From Sediminibacterium sp. (GTDB taxonomy: Bacteria; Bacteroidota; Bacteroidia; Chitinophagales; Chitinophagaceae): a DNA stretch of 64,000 nt. The DNA is taken from assembly GCF_030695065.1 (NCBI RefSeq), contig NZ_JAUYTR010000021.1, forward strand, positions 141,472-205,471, given 5' to 3'. Positions 53,686 through 63,786 of the stretch are shown piece by piece. The position numbers and the translations under genes are program-made. The number at the start of each line of letters is the position of its first letter. Positions within the stretch are counted from its first letter, which is position 1. Under the pieces are notes generated by a model. It made no database searches, was not told the DNA's origin, and saw only the letters and a program-made list of their open reading frames with translations.

Positions 53686-55008
53686 ATGATTAAACTAAAC
53701 GATAGTAAACAAACGCTCCAAAATTTAGGCATTGCTGCTTTAAATGAAATGCAAGAAGCAGCAGTGAGTAATATCATACACCATAAGAATGTGTTGTTGC
53801 TATCACCAACTGGATCTGGGAAAACCCTTGCTTTTTTAATTCCATTGTTAGAACATTTGAATCCGAAAGGAAAACTCGTGCAAGCTTTGGTATTAACTCC
53901 TTCAAGAGAATTGGCCATTCAAATTGAACAAGTTTGGAAAGCCATGCAAACAGGGTATAAAATTATTTGTTCCTATGGAGGACATGATATGCCTACTGAA
54001 ATAAATAGTTTGGTAGAGCCGCCTGCATTATTGGTGGGAACCCCTGGCAGAATTGCCGATCACCTTAAAAGAAGAACCTTTGATCCAAAGGGAATTCGGC
54101 TATACATATTTGATGAGTTTGATAAATCATTGGCTTTGGGTTTTGAAGAAGACATGGAATACATTACTAGGGCGTTAAAACCCGAGGTGCAAAAAGTATT
54201 CGTGTCTGCTACTGCATCTATTGCTATTCCTGCATTTGCAGAACCCAAGCAATTGGTCGTATTGAACTTTTTGAATGGTCGTGATGAAGCACCTACGGTT
54301 GAAATGCATACAATATGGTCGCCTGAGAAAGACAAAGTGAATACCCTTTATGATTTGTTGTGTACATTAGGTAATACATCAGTGCTAATTTTTTGCAATC
54401 ATCGGGAAGCGGTAGAAAGAACAGGCAGTTTATTGGCCGAACTGGGAATTGCTAATACCATTTTTCATGGGGGAATGGAACAAATGCAAAGGGAGCAGGC
54501 TTTAATCAAATTTAGAAATGGAACTGCTCCATATTTAATTGCCACTGATTTAGCTGCTAGGGGATTAGACATCCCAGATATTGATCATATTGTTCATTAT
54601 CATTTGCCCTCTACCAACGCAGAATTTACCCATCGCAATGGCCGAACTTCTAGAATGAACAGCAAGGGGAATGTATATATGATATTGCACGAAGACGAAA
54701 CCCTGCCCAATTATTTGCAAGAAACACCACCTTCTTTTTCCTTGAAATTACATGCTCCGCCACCCGCTGCTTCAGATTGGGGTACGGTGTATTTAAACGG
54801 AGGTAAGAAAGATAAACTGAATAAAGTGGATATTGTTGGATTGTTTATTCAAAAAGGCAAGCTAACAAAAGAAGAATTGGGTTTAATTATGGTGAAAGAC
54901 CATAATTGTTTTGTAGCTGTTAAGAAAAACAAGATTGCATCGTTATTGAAACTGGTTCGTGACGAAAAAATTAAAGGAAAAAAATTCCTAATAATGGAAG
55001 CTCGCTAA
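53686..55008 (+). CDS. DEAD-box RNA helicase with DEFD motif
   Basis: A 440-residue helicase: Q-motif region at the start, Walker A SPTGSGKT (40-47), TPSRELA, GTPGRI, motif II DEFD (143-146), motif III SAT (174-176), ATDLAARGLDIP and HRNGRTSRMN. Residues 365-440 resemble a DbpA-type RNA-binding tail. It should unwind RNA during ribosome assembly or cold growth (inference). Motif II differs from DEAD at position 3, which is uncommon. It follows the DsrE-like gene by 2 bp. Confidence 0.93.
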   Translation: MIKLNDSKQTLQNLGIAALNEMQEAAVSNIIHHKNVLLLSPTGSGKTLAFLIPLLEHLNPKGKLVQALVLTPSRELAIQIEQVWKAMQTGYKIICSYGGHDMPTEINSLVEPPALLVGTPGRIADHLKRRTFDPKGIRLYIFDEFDKSLALGFEEDMEYITRALKPEVQKVFVSATASIAIPAFAEPKQLVVLNFLNGRDEAPTVEMHTIWSPEKDKVNTLYDLLCTLGNTSVLIFCNHREAVERTGSLLAELGIANTIFHGGMEQMQREQALIKFRNGTAPYLIATDLAARGLDIPDIDHIVHYHLPSTNAEFTHRNGRTSRMNSKGNVYMILHEDETLPNYLQETPPSFSLKLHAPPPAASDWGTVYLNGGKKDKLNKVDIVGLFIQKGKLTKEELGLIMVKDHNCFVAVKKNKIASLLKLVRDEKIKGKKFLIMEAR

Positions 55009-55059
55009 CAGTAATGCTTCTGAACTAATTTGCTTATTTTGAGTCTTTAAATATTTGCT

Positions 55060-57528
55060 ATGAGGATAATACCATTGCTTGTATCGGCCCTGTTAACATG
55101 GGGTGCAGTTCAATTATTTAATACCCAACTTTCTGTTGGTGGAAGTAAAACTCCTAGACTCGGGTATTTTTTATCTCCCCAACATGGGTTTTGGCAAAAT
55201 GCTGAAGCTACTAATACCAACTACAACGATAATATTCAGTTAGAAGGGTTAGCCGGAAAAGTAGATGTATACATTGACGATCGGTTGGTCCCACATATTT
55301 ATGCGGATGAAGACAATGACGCCTATTATGTACAAGGATATTTACATGCTAAGTTTAGACTTTGGCAAATGGAGTTCCAGACCCATGTTGCTGCAGGTCG
55401 GTTAAGTGAAATTGTTGGTAAAGAAAGAATTGGTACCGATCAGTTTTTTAGAAGACTAGGGATGGTGTATGGTGCTGAAAGAACCAAAGCCTATGTAGAG
55501 AAAAATAATCCTGAAATGCAATCTGCTATTGATGCTTATGCAAAAGGAGTAAATGCCTATATAGCACAATTGAAACCAGAGCAAATTCCATTTGAATACA
55601 AATTGCTCGATTACAAACCCGAAGCTTGGACTTCTTTGAAGACTTATTTGTTCCAGATGTTTATGTCTTATGACTTAACAGGAAGAGGGGCAGTTACCGA
55701 TTTGCAAATGAGCAATGCTCGTAACTATTTTAGCTATAAAGATTTTGACTTGTTATTTACTGATGTGCAAGATTCTTTAGATCCAATTATTCCTCGTGGT
55801 ACTGCATATTCTGCTCCTTCCATAAAGCCCGTTGCGCCCGCAGATGTACAAACAGCTTATTTAGGTGATACAGCTGGAAGTTCAACAGCACTGGCTCCAT
55901 TTGTTCCTAATAAAAGCAATGGAAGTAATAACTGGGTAGTAGGTGGATCAAAAACAAAATCTGGCAGACCCATTCTTGCCAATGATCCACACTTAGGTTT
56001 AAATTTACCCTCTCTTTGGTATGAAGTTCAAATATCAACACCAACACATCGCACTTATGGAGCAAGCTTTCCCGGATCTCCTGCAGTAATAATAGGGTTC
56101 AATGATAGTATAGCATGGGGCGTTACCAATGCAGGTCGCGATGTGTTAGACTATTATGATATGAAATTTAAGGATACTACCTTGAATGAATATTGGTTCC
56201 AAGGACAATGGGTTAAAGCAGAAAAAAGAATCGAGACCATTAAAGTAAAGGACAGCGCTTCCATTCAAGAGAACATTGCAATAACTGTATTTGGACCAAC
56301 CATGTACGACCATAACTATAAAAACAGTGGTTCTGGGGGCAAAAATTTGGCTTTAAGATGGACTGCACATGATGGAGGAAGCGGGTTATTGGCTTTTTAT
56401 AAGTTAAACCATGCAAAGAATTACGATGACTACTTAGAAGCAATTTCTCACTGGAATAGTACAGGCCAAAACTTTGCATTTGCTTCTAAAACAGGTGATA
56501 TTGCTTTAAAACAACAAGCCAATTTTGTGGCAAGATGGTTTAGACAAGGAGACTTTATATTACCTGGGCAAGACAGCTCTTATGCATGGCAAGGGTTTAT
56601 ACCAACAAATGAAAACCCCATGATCAAAAATCCGGAGCGTGGATTTGTGAGCAGTGCCAATCAAAAATCAACTGACCAAACCTATCCTTATTATTTAGGT
56701 GCTGCCAGTAATTTTCCTGTGTACCGTGGGGTAATCATCAATCGAAAGTTAACTGAATTAACCAATGCAACGGCTCAAGACATTCAGCGTCTTCAAATGG
56801 ATAATTATAATGTGTTTGCAGAAATGGCAAGGCCAGTTTTACTAAAATACATTGATCAATCTACTTTAACTGCTGATGAAAAAAAGTATATTAATATATT
56901 GAGTTCTTGGAATCTAGTAAGTGATGTGAATGAAAAAGGCGCATCTGTATTTAATGTACTTTGGGATAGTTTAGAAACCACTATTTGGTCCGATGAATTT
57001 GCTGGTGCTACTACTAATTTGGGATGGCCCGATGAAATCACTTTATTGGAAAGCATAAAAAGAGACAGCCTATATTCTTTTGCTGATAATATAAAAACAC
57101 CCAACAAAAAAGAAACTATTGCCGATGCAGTAATGGAGGCAGTTAAAAAAGCAACTGCAGTTTTAGTGAAAGCAGATAAAGAAGGTAAATTAGACTGGGC
57201 CGTATTTAAAGATACCCGTGTTTCCCATTTACTAAAAATCAATGCGTTGAGTTCATTGCATTTGCCTATAGGAGGCGGAAAGCATATCATTAATGCAACA
57301 ACAGAAACACATGGTCCAAGTTGGAGAATGATTGTGCATATGACCGACGATATAGAAGCGTATGGCGTTTATCCAGGTGGCCAAAATGGTAACCCAGGAA
57401 GTAAATACTACGATATGTTTATGAACCATTGGGCTACTGGCAAATATTATCCAATATTGTTTATGCACTTGAAAGACGCTCCAAATAATAAACGCGTTAA
57501 GTGGTTAATAACTTTTACCAAAGCTTAA
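55060..57528 (+). CDS. Penicillin-acylase family protein
   Basis: An 822-residue N-terminal-nucleophile hydrolase with signal or anchor (residues 1-20). The predicted autocleavage site is before Ser289 in NGSNNWVVGGSKTKSG, giving alpha (about 260 residues) and beta chains. HLGLNLPSLWYEVQ and the Asn in GWGVTNAG-like AWGVTNAGRD (oxyanion) are conserved. Family members hydrolyse amide bonds of acylated amino acids, beta-lactams or homoserine lactones; substrate here unknown. It starts 51 bp after the helicase. Confidence 0.93.
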   Translation: MRIIPLLVSALLTWGAVQLFNTQLSVGGSKTPRLGYFLSPQHGFWQNAEATNTNYNDNIQLEGLAGKVDVYIDDRLVPHIYADEDNDAYYVQGYLHAKFRLWQMEFQTHVAAGRLSEIVGKERIGTDQFFRRLGMVYGAERTKAYVEKNNPEMQSAIDAYAKGVNAYIAQLKPEQIPFEYKLLDYKPEAWTSLKTYLFQMFMSYDLTGRGAVTDLQMSNARNYFSYKDFDLLFTDVQDSLDPIIPRGTAYSAPSIKPVAPADVQTAYLGDTAGSSTALAPFVPNKSNGSNNWVVGGSKTKSGRPILANDPHLGLNLPSLWYEVQISTPTHRTYGASFPGSPAVIIGFNDSIAWGVTNAGRDVLDYYDMKFKDTTLNEYWFQGQWVKAEKRIETIKVKDSASIQENIAITVFGPTMYDHNYKNSGSGGKNLALRWTAHDGGSGLLAFYKLNHAKNYDDYLEAISHWNSTGQNFAFASKTGDIALKQQANFVARWFRQGDFILPGQDSSYAWQGFIPTNENPMIKNPERGFVSSANQKSTDQTYPYYLGAASNFPVYRGVIINRKLTELTNATAQDIQRLQMDNYNVFAEMARPVLLKYIDQSTLTADEKKYINILSSWNLVSDVNEKGASVFNVLWDSLETTIWSDEFAGATTNLGWPDEITLLESIKRDSLYSFADNIKTPNKKETIADAVMEAVKKATAVLVKADKEGKLDWAVFKDTRVSHLLKINALSSLHLPIGGGKHIINATTETHGPSWRMIVHMTDDIEAYGVYPGGQNGNPGSKYYDMFMNHWATGKYYPILFMHLKDAPNNKRVKWLITFTKA

Positions 57529-57538
57529 ATACATTATC

Positions 57539-57883
57539 ATGAAATTTATAGTATCCTTATTTTTAACAGCATTATTGGCATTTGTGGCTGGTCTTTTTAC
57601 TCAATTGCCTTGGTGGGTTTTTGTTGTAACCTCATTTGTTGTGGCTGCATTGTTGCATCAAACACCAGGTAAATCTTTTTTGAGTGGGTTTCTTGGTTTA
57701 TTTCTACTATGGGTTGTTTTAGCATTTATTAAAGATGCAGCCAATGAACATATACTTTCTGCAAAAGTGGCTTTGATATTACCCTTGGGAGGGTCATATA
57801 TGATGCTGATACTGGTTACAGGTATTATTGGTGGATTAATTAGTGGATTAGCTGCTTTAACAGGGTCTTTTGTAAAGAAATAA
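57539..57883 (+). CDS. Small membrane protein of unknown function
   Basis: A 114-residue protein with four hydrophobic segments (about 3-18, 25-40, 50-64, 79-108) and the loop HQTPGKSFLSGFLGLF. No motif of known function is visible. It lies 10 bp after the acylase stop and 2 bp before tilS, so it is co-transcribed with both. The family is probably Bacteroidota-specific (inference). Confidence 0.75.
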   Translation: MKFIVSLFLTALLAFVAGLFTQLPWWVFVVTSFVVAALLHQTPGKSFLSGFLGLFLLWVVLAFIKDAANEHILSAKVALILPLGGSYMMLILVTGIIGGLISGLAALTGSFVKK

Positions 57884-57885
57884 GT

Positions 57886-59262
57886 ATGAACTTATTGAAT
57901 CAATTCCAACAGAATTGGCAATCATCTTTTGCTCCATTGATTTTGCCTGGGCAAAAAATTTTGTTGGCATTGAGTGGGGGAGTAGATAGTACCGTATTAG
58001 CGTATCTACTTCAGCAATCAGGAGTTGAAATAGTTGCAGCACATGTAAATTATCAATTAAGAGGCGTCGAGAGTAATCGGGATGAAAATTTTGTTGTTTC
58101 ACTTTGTGAAAGCCTTCAAATTCCTCTACTAATTAAGAGAGTTGATACAAAAACCTATATGTCGGAACAGCATTTGTCTGTTCAAGTGGCCGCAAGAGAA
58201 ATTAGGTATAGTTGGTTTGATGAAATCAGGTTAAACGATGTAACCCTTACTGGTGCTTGGGCAGCTACTGCACACCATGCGAATGATTCTATTGAAACCA
58301 GTATGATGCATTTTTTTAGAGGAACTGGTATAGAAGGTTTAAAAGGGATTTCTCCCTTACATCATTCTAAAAAAATACTAAGGCCATTACTGCCTTTTTT
58401 TAGGAATCAAATTGAGCACTACGCTATAGATAATGGCATTTCTTTTATTGAAGATTCTTCAAATTTAACCAATCAATACACTAGAAATTTTTTAAGAAAT
58501 ACCATCATCCCTGAATTGGAAAAAGTTATTCCATCCTTACAAGAAAATGTTTTTCACAATACGCAACGGTTTTCTGAAGTGGCAATTTTGTATAAGCAAG
58601 CAGTTAATCTACAGGTGAAAAAAATGGTAGAGCAAAAGGGTAATGAAAGTCATATACCAGTTCTTAAATGGAAAAAAGCAAATCCGATTTATTCCATTAC
58701 ATGGGAAATTATTGAGCCCTTTGGATTTTCTTCAGCCCAAATTCCTGAAGTAATTAAACTGTTGGATGCTTCAAATAGCAGTTTCATCAATTCTCCAAGC
58801 CATCGGATTATAAAGAATAGACAATGGATGATTATTTCACCCGCTGCTCAAGTTGAAGCCAAACATATAGTAATAGAACAACTTGGAATAACTCCATTTT
58901 TGGAAGGCGAATTAACACTTTCTAAGCATGATATTTCAACAGTAACAAACGAATTAACCCAAACCAATACTAGTGGTAATAAATTGAGTATTGAGTGGTT
59001 GGATGCCAGTATTATTAAGTTCCCATTACTGATGCGCCAATGGGCAATAGGAGACTATTTTTATCCCTTGGGAATGAATAAGAAGAAGAAAGTTTCTAAG
59101 TTTTTGATAGATGCTAGGTTAAGTAAAACTGAAAAAGAAAAAATTTGGATACTTGAATCGGATAAGAAAATTATTGCCATTATTGGCATGCGCATCGATA
59201 ACCGATTTAGATATGCGGCGTCTACCAAAGAATTGTTGAAACTACAGTATGCTCGTTCCTAA
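57886..59262 (+). CDS. tilS: tRNA(Ile)-lysidine synthase
   Basis: A 458-residue PP-loop enzyme that changes C34 of tRNA(Ile) CAU to lysidine. The ATP motif is ALSGGVDST (29-37); HHANDSIETSMMHFFRGTGI and the linker RNFLRNTIIPELE follow; the C-terminal TilS domain has MRQWAIGDYFYPLGMNKKKKVSKFLIDARL. It starts 2 bp after the small membrane protein gene and overlaps the rhomboid gene tail to tail by four bases. Length and motifs are normal. Confidence 0.95.
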   Translation: MNLLNQFQQNWQSSFAPLILPGQKILLALSGGVDSTVLAYLLQQSGVEIVAAHVNYQLRGVESNRDENFVVSLCESLQIPLLIKRVDTKTYMSEQHLSVQVAAREIRYSWFDEIRLNDVTLTGAWAATAHHANDSIETSMMHFFRGTGIEGLKGISPLHHSKKILRPLLPFFRNQIEHYAIDNGISFIEDSSNLTNQYTRNFLRNTIIPELEKVIPSLQENVFHNTQRFSEVAILYKQAVNLQVKKMVEQKGNESHIPVLKWKKANPIYSITWEIIEPFGFSSAQIPEVIKLLDASNSSFINSPSHRIIKNRQWMIISPAAQVEAKHIVIEQLGITPFLEGELTLSKHDISTVTNELTQTNTSGNKLSIEWLDASIIKFPLLMRQWAIGDYFYPLGMNKKKKVSKFLIDARLSKTEKEKIWILESDKKIIAIIGMRIDNRFRYAASTKELLKLQYARS

Positions 59263-59903
59263 AATGAGCCCAGGTATATTTTGATTGCATTGAAAAAATT
59301 TTCCATTGCATTAAACTTGGTCATAAAACTGGTGGTAATAATCACAAAAACAATCCCAAATATCGCTCCCCATATATGCGCCGAGTGGTTGATATTTCCA
59401 TGTCCTTTTTTTGCTAAATACGCAGACAATATTAAATACAAGGGGCCAAATACAAATCCAGGTATATGAAATGGTATTGGGAAAATGCCCATTCCCAGGG
59501 TTGGATATAAAAATATACCCGCAAATATGACTGCAGACACTGCACCCGAAGCTCCTAAACTTCTATAATGATAATTGTTTTGGTTATTAAAATAGGTAGG
59601 TAATAAACAAACAACCAATGATACAACATAGAGTACGATGTAGATTACTTTGCCAGATTCTCCAAAAATTTGAACGAAAGTTTTTTCTACTAAGTCTCCA
59701 AACAAATAAAACGAATACATATTAAATAACAAATGCATGATATCCGCGTGAATGAGCCCACTTGTAATAAAACGATACCATTGATTCCTATTGGTAATGG
59801 CTGGAGGGTAAAATATTAGATCATCTAAAACTTTTTGATTTGAAAAAGCAGTGAATGAAATGAGACTTGTCAAGAGTATGATGCTGATGGTTAAGGTAAT
59901 CAT
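59259..59903 (-). CDS. Rhomboid-family intramembrane serine protease
   Basis: A 214-residue protein with six membrane segments. The catalytic Ser is in LGASGAV (about residue 119), and the catalytic His in NHSAHIWGAIFG (about 176); SGLIHADIMHLLFNMYSF holds the conserved HxxxN region. Rhomboids cleave membrane proteins within the bilayer; the substrate is unknown. It is 3 bp downstream of rlmH on the same strand, so the two are co-transcribed. Confidence 0.94.
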   Translation of the reverse strand: MITLTISIILLTSLISFTAFSNQKVLDDLIFYPPAITNRNQWYRFITSGLIHADIMHLLFNMYSFYLFGDLVEKTFVQIFGESGKVIYIVLYVVSLVVCLLPTYFNNQNNYHYRSLGASGAVSAVIFAGIFLYPTLGMGIFPIPFHIPGFVFGPLYLILSAYLAKKGHGNINHSAHIWGAIFGIVFVIITTSFMTKFNAMENFFNAIKIYLGSF

Positions 59904-59906
59904 AGG

Positions 59907-60380
59907 TTAAATATGATGGTATTTTTCGTTTCTAATGATGGTGCAAGCACGGTATAATTGCTCTGATAAAATTAATCTGGCAAGCATATGTGGAAATACC
60001 AAAGGAGATAAGCTCCAAACCAGTTGTGCTCTACTGGTAACAGCTGGATCAACTCCAAATGCCCCTCCAATCAAAAATACCAATTGCTTATTGCTTTCAT
60101 TGGCTCTTTGCTGAATAAATTGAGCCAATTGAGGTGAGCTGAAGGCTTTTCCTCTTTCATCTAATAAAATTAAATAGTCGTCTTTTTCTATTTGGTTGAG
60201 GATTAAAGTGCTTTCGGCCTTTTTTAGTTCAATTTCAGACAAATTTGGCGCAGTTTTTGGTGGTGGTATTAATAACCAATCTGCTTTGAAATATTTGTTA
60301 ATCCTTTGAGTGAAATCGTTGACACCCTCCTTTATATAAGGCTCATGAGGTTTTCCAACAGAAATCAAACGTAGTTTCAT
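59907..60380 (-). CDS. rlmH: 23S rRNA (pseudouridine-1915 N3)-methyltransferase RlmH
   Basis: A 157-residue SPOUT methyltransferase: LLDERGKAFSSPQLAQF, FLIGGAFGVDP and the C-terminal LSPLVFPHMLARLILSEQLYRA with the final EKYHHI. It methylates pseudouridine 1915 in helix 69 of 23S rRNA. The full length is standard. It is divergent from the MG2/plug gene (95 bp from its chosen start) and leads the rhomboid gene. Confidence 0.97.
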   Translation of the reverse strand: MKLRLISVGKPHEPYIKEGVNDFTQRINKYFKADWLLIPPPKTAPNLSEIELKKAESTLILNQIEKDDYLILLDERGKAFSSPQLAQFIQQRANESNKQLVFLIGGAFGVDPAVTSRAQLVWSLSPLVFPHMLARLILSEQLYRACTIIRNEKYHHI

Positions 60381-60475
60381 TGGTTAAAAATAGTCAACAA
60401 AACCAATGTAGCCAATTTGTGCTGCTTTGTAAGTTGAAGGGGACAAAGTATCTTACAGTCAAAATTGTATTTAGC

Positions 60476-62869
60476 ATGAAGTTTACAAAGGTCTTTATTT
60501 TGGTTTTTATCTTATTAGGATTTAAGCAGGTTTTGAGTGGTCAAGAAATAGACTCTATGATGAGTGTTTATGCAGATGGATTTCCTAAAGAAAAAATACA
60601 TGTACATTTTGATAGACCCAGGTATAATACTGGCGACACTTTGTTTTATAAAGTCTATTTATTAGCGGCAAATGAGCCTAGTTTTTTAAGCAAAAATTTG
60701 TATGTTGAATGGTATGATACAGATGGTGTTTTGGTAAAACAAACCGTTTCTCCTTTATTTCAATCAACTACAAAAGGGAGTTTTGAAATTCCAGCTAACT
60801 ATAAAGGAGGATTTTTTCATGTAAAAGCTTTTACAAGGTGGATGTTAAATGACGAGGTAGCTTATTTATTTCAAAAAAATATCCCAATTAACGGGGGAAA
60901 TATTGTTGGTGTAAAATTGCCAGAACCAACTAAAGTTGATTTGTTTCCTGAAAGTGGCATGTTAGTGGAGGGATTAAATTCTCGCGTAGCATTTAAAGCA
61001 TACTATCAATCTGGTCTACCTATAAAAATAAAGGGGGTATTAGTTGATGCCCAAAAGAAAGTATTAGATAGTATTAAAGTACAACATGATGGAATGGGGG
61101 TATTTGTATTAAAGCCCATGGCAGGACAACAGTATCAATTAAATTGGACAGACGAATTTGGAAGGAGCGGAGTTACTAAAATTAATGATATCAAACCTGA
61201 AGGAGCTGTTTTAACGGTTAGAACCAACAATGAAAAAGCATTTCTGCAATTTGAGCGATCAAATAATGCAGGGCCAACCTTTAAACAAATGAATTTGTTG
61301 GTTCACATGAATCAATCATTAATGTATAAAGTGGGGCTAAAAATGGTTGATAAGAATTATCAGCGGGCAGAAATCCCTATTGAAGAGCTTCCTACTGGTA
61401 TAGTACAATTTACCTTATTTACTTCCGATTGGATTCCTGTTGCAGAAAGAATTGCTTTTATCAATAACCATACGCATGATTTTAGTGCAAAAATAAATCC
61501 ACTTGCAACTAATTTAAATAAACGGGGTTTCAATCGATTTGAAATCATTGTTTCCGATACTACCATGACGAATATGTCGGTTGCAGTAATAGATGCAAAT
61601 GCCAATGAAGTTGATCCGCATTCTATATATTCTAATTTTTTACTAGCTAGTGAAATTAAAGGCTATGTACACAATCCTTCTTATTATTTTCAAAGTGATG
61701 CAGATAGTATCTCCAGCAAATTAGATTTAGTTATGATGACCAATGGTTGGAGAAAAATCAATTGGGAACAACTAAAAGCGGGAATAGGTCCGCAATTGAA
61801 ATATATGCCAGAGAATGATTTCATGGCATTAAAGGGAAGTGTATTTGGAATTAAACCAGGAATGATAAAAGACCAGCAACTCAATTTTGTATTGGCTGCA
61901 AAAGACAGTAGTAAAAGTCTCTTGTTTGCACCCATTGATGCCAATGGGAGTTTTGAGCAACCTGGTTTATTCTTTTATGATACGGTTAAAGTATATTATG
62001 GATTTAATAATAATTCAAAGCTCAGTAGCGCTACTCAAGTAAAAATTGAAAATGGGTTAATGCGAAAAGAGAATGGGGCAAAAGTAAGTTTAGGAGCAAT
62101 TCCACCAGTTTGGGGAGGGGTAGATTCAATGGCTTTAGCAAGAATGAATTATTTTTTGAAAGAGCAAGAACGTGTTCGTAAGCTTATTGAATCAGCTACT
62201 TTATCAGAAGTAATCGTAAAAACTAGAACCAAGAGCAAACTTGAAATATTAGATGAAACCTATTCCTCTGGGTTATTTTCGGGTTTGAATGGTTATAGTT
62301 TTGACTTAACAGATGGAACAGTAGCGGCATTAGACGTATTTACTTTTCTACAGGGAAGGGTGGCTGGATTACAAGTATCAGGTACAGGGCCAAGCGCAAC
62401 ATTAACTTGGAGAGGGGGGGCACCTGATATTTATTTGAATGAATTAAGATCAGATGTGCAAATGGTTGCGAATATTCCGGTTGCAGATATTGCTTTTCTT
62501 AAAGTATTCAGACCTCCTTTTTTTGGAACTGGTGGAGGGGGAGCAAGTGGCGCAATTGTAATTTATACAAAGAAGGGTGGTACTTCATCTAAAGGGTCAC
62601 AGAATGTTAAAGGAATGGAAAGCACTATATTGGCAGGATATTCCAGATTCAAAGAATTCTATAATCCTATATACGATAAATCTGCAGCCTCTTTTAATCC
62701 AGATACCAGAAACACACTTTATTGGAATCCTTATATTATGACAAATAAAAGATCTCCTAGGTATCCTGTTGAGTTTTATAACAACGATGTTTCTACTAAA
62801 TTGAAAGTTATATTAGAAGGAATTAATGCAAATGGGAAAATGACTAGGGTAGTGAAAATATTAGAGTAA
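60476..62869 (+). CDS. MG2-like exported protein with TonB-receptor plug domain
   Basis: A 797-residue exported protein. A signal peptide (MKFTKVFILVFILLG, cleavage near SGQ) is followed by a macroglobulin MG2-like strand region (IHVHFDRPRYNTGDTLFYKV), more beta domains, and at about 565-700 a plug-like part (FLQGRVAGLQVSG, GGGGASGAIVIYTKK) like the N-terminal plug of SusC-type TonB receptors, but no barrel follows. Such proteins occur in Bacteroidota; the function is unproven. The ATG at 60476 starts the signal; the frame is open 96 bp further. Confidence 0.88.
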   Translation: MKFTKVFILVFILLGFKQVLSGQEIDSMMSVYADGFPKEKIHVHFDRPRYNTGDTLFYKVYLLAANEPSFLSKNLYVEWYDTDGVLVKQTVSPLFQSTTKGSFEIPANYKGGFFHVKAFTRWMLNDEVAYLFQKNIPINGGNIVGVKLPEPTKVDLFPESGMLVEGLNSRVAFKAYYQSGLPIKIKGVLVDAQKKVLDSIKVQHDGMGVFVLKPMAGQQYQLNWTDEFGRSGVTKINDIKPEGAVLTVRTNNEKAFLQFERSNNAGPTFKQMNLLVHMNQSLMYKVGLKMVDKNYQRAEIPIEELPTGIVQFTLFTSDWIPVAERIAFINNHTHDFSAKINPLATNLNKRGFNRFEIIVSDTTMTNMSVAVIDANANEVDPHSIYSNFLLASEIKGYVHNPSYYFQSDADSISSKLDLVMMTNGWRKINWEQLKAGIGPQLKYMPENDFMALKGSVFGIKPGMIKDQQLNFVLAAKDSSKSLLFAPIDANGSFEQPGLFFYDTVKVYYGFNNNSKLSSATQVKIENGLMRKENGAKVSLGAIPPVWGGVDSMALARMNYFLKEQERVRKLIESATLSEVIVKTRTKSKLEILDETYSSGLFSGLNGYSFDLTDGTVAALDVFTFLQGRVAGLQVSGTGPSATLTWRGGAPDIYLNELRSDVQMVANIPVADIAFLKVFRPPFFGTGGGGASGAIVIYTKKGGTSSKGSQNVKGMESTILAGYSRFKEFYNPIYDKSAASFNPDTRNTLYWNPYIMTNKRSPRYPVEFYNNDVSTKLKVILEGINANGKMTRVVKILE

Positions 62870-62873
62870 TTAT

Positions 62874-63677
62874 CTAAGTATTGAGTTGCTTGATATATTG
62901 TTTTTTTTTTGTTGATTTTGTGTCTGTAATGAATACTAGGGCAGTTGTAATTAATACCAGAATTATTAGTGCTGCAACTCCATGTTTAGTCCCATTAAAA
63001 TTTTCTGGAGATATGTTGGTGACTAAGTCAGGAGATAAATTTAGTTGGTAGAAGATACTAAATAAACTAAGACTATACATAATAGCTACATAGCATTGAA
63101 ATAATAGAAATAAGTATATTAAAGTGTTAGTAGTAGCGTTCTTATGTACTATTCCAGGATTTACTGCATCTTCCTTAATTATCTTATAAAGGCATACGAT
63201 TAAGTAAGTTAATATATGTGTAGGTATAAGGATCATTAAAATTTGAGGGGCTATCAAAAGGACATTTTCTGGGTTGGCTATTAATAATAAACGATTATTC
63301 ATTAACGCTTTAACAAAAATATTTTTATCGTCAGAATCAAGTATTATCCAGGGAGAAACAGCAACAAAACAAATAATTAAGGGAATAAAATGAACCCAGT
63401 CTTTTTTTACATCAACTTCCTGTTGATTTAATAATATTCTAATGTAGAAATATAGTATGGGGCCTAATAGAAAAAACAAAATATTTGATAGGAATATAGT
63501 ATAATTTAATAGGGTTTCACTAGTTCCATAAAATTGGTAGTATTGTGATATCACAATTAGGAAAAAGACAAATAAGTAAACACTTATCCAAGTTGTATTT
63601 ACTCCTTTATATCTCTTAATGAGATATATCAAGACAGAACTCGCAAGACCAACAAAACCAGCTGATAATAGTAGCAT
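62874..63677 (-). CDS. Multi-TM sensor-like protein resembling AraC-regulator membrane domain
   Basis: A 267-residue protein with about seven or eight membrane segments (from SAGFVGLASSVLIYL to VLITTALVFI) and the block FFLLGPILYFYIRILLNQQ, then WVHFIPLIICF. This pattern is found at the N-terminus of Bacteroidota membrane AraC-type regulators, but here the chain ends with a basic tail (KSTKKKQYIKQLNT) and has no helix-turn-helix. It could sense a signal and pass it to a partner, or be a decayed regulator. It is convergent with the MG2/plug gene, 4 bp apart. Confidence 0.7.
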   Translation of the reverse strand: MLLLSAGFVGLASSVLIYLIKRYKGVNTTWISVYLFVFFLIVISQYYQFYGTSETLLNYTIFLSNILFFLLGPILYFYIRILLNQQEVDVKKDWVHFIPLIICFVAVSPWIILDSDDKNIFVKALMNNRLLLIANPENVLLIAPQILMILIPTHILTYLIVCLYKIIKEDAVNPGIVHKNATTNTLIYLFLLFQCYVAIMYSLSLFSIFYQLNLSPDLVTNISPENFNGTKHGVAALIILVLITTALVFITDTKSTKKKQYIKQLNT

Positions 63678-63786
63678 TTGGGTATTAAATACGGATTAGA
63701 TATTCATTGCAAATTTCTGACTAATTTCTCTATCAATTTATTCCTTGTATTCCTTTAAAATATAAACTATAAGTCTATATTTTGCA

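Noticed and set aside
60380..60475. Upstream extension of the MG2/plug gene
   Set aside because: It would place about 32 polar residues before a clean signal peptide and would start at the base where rlmH starts.
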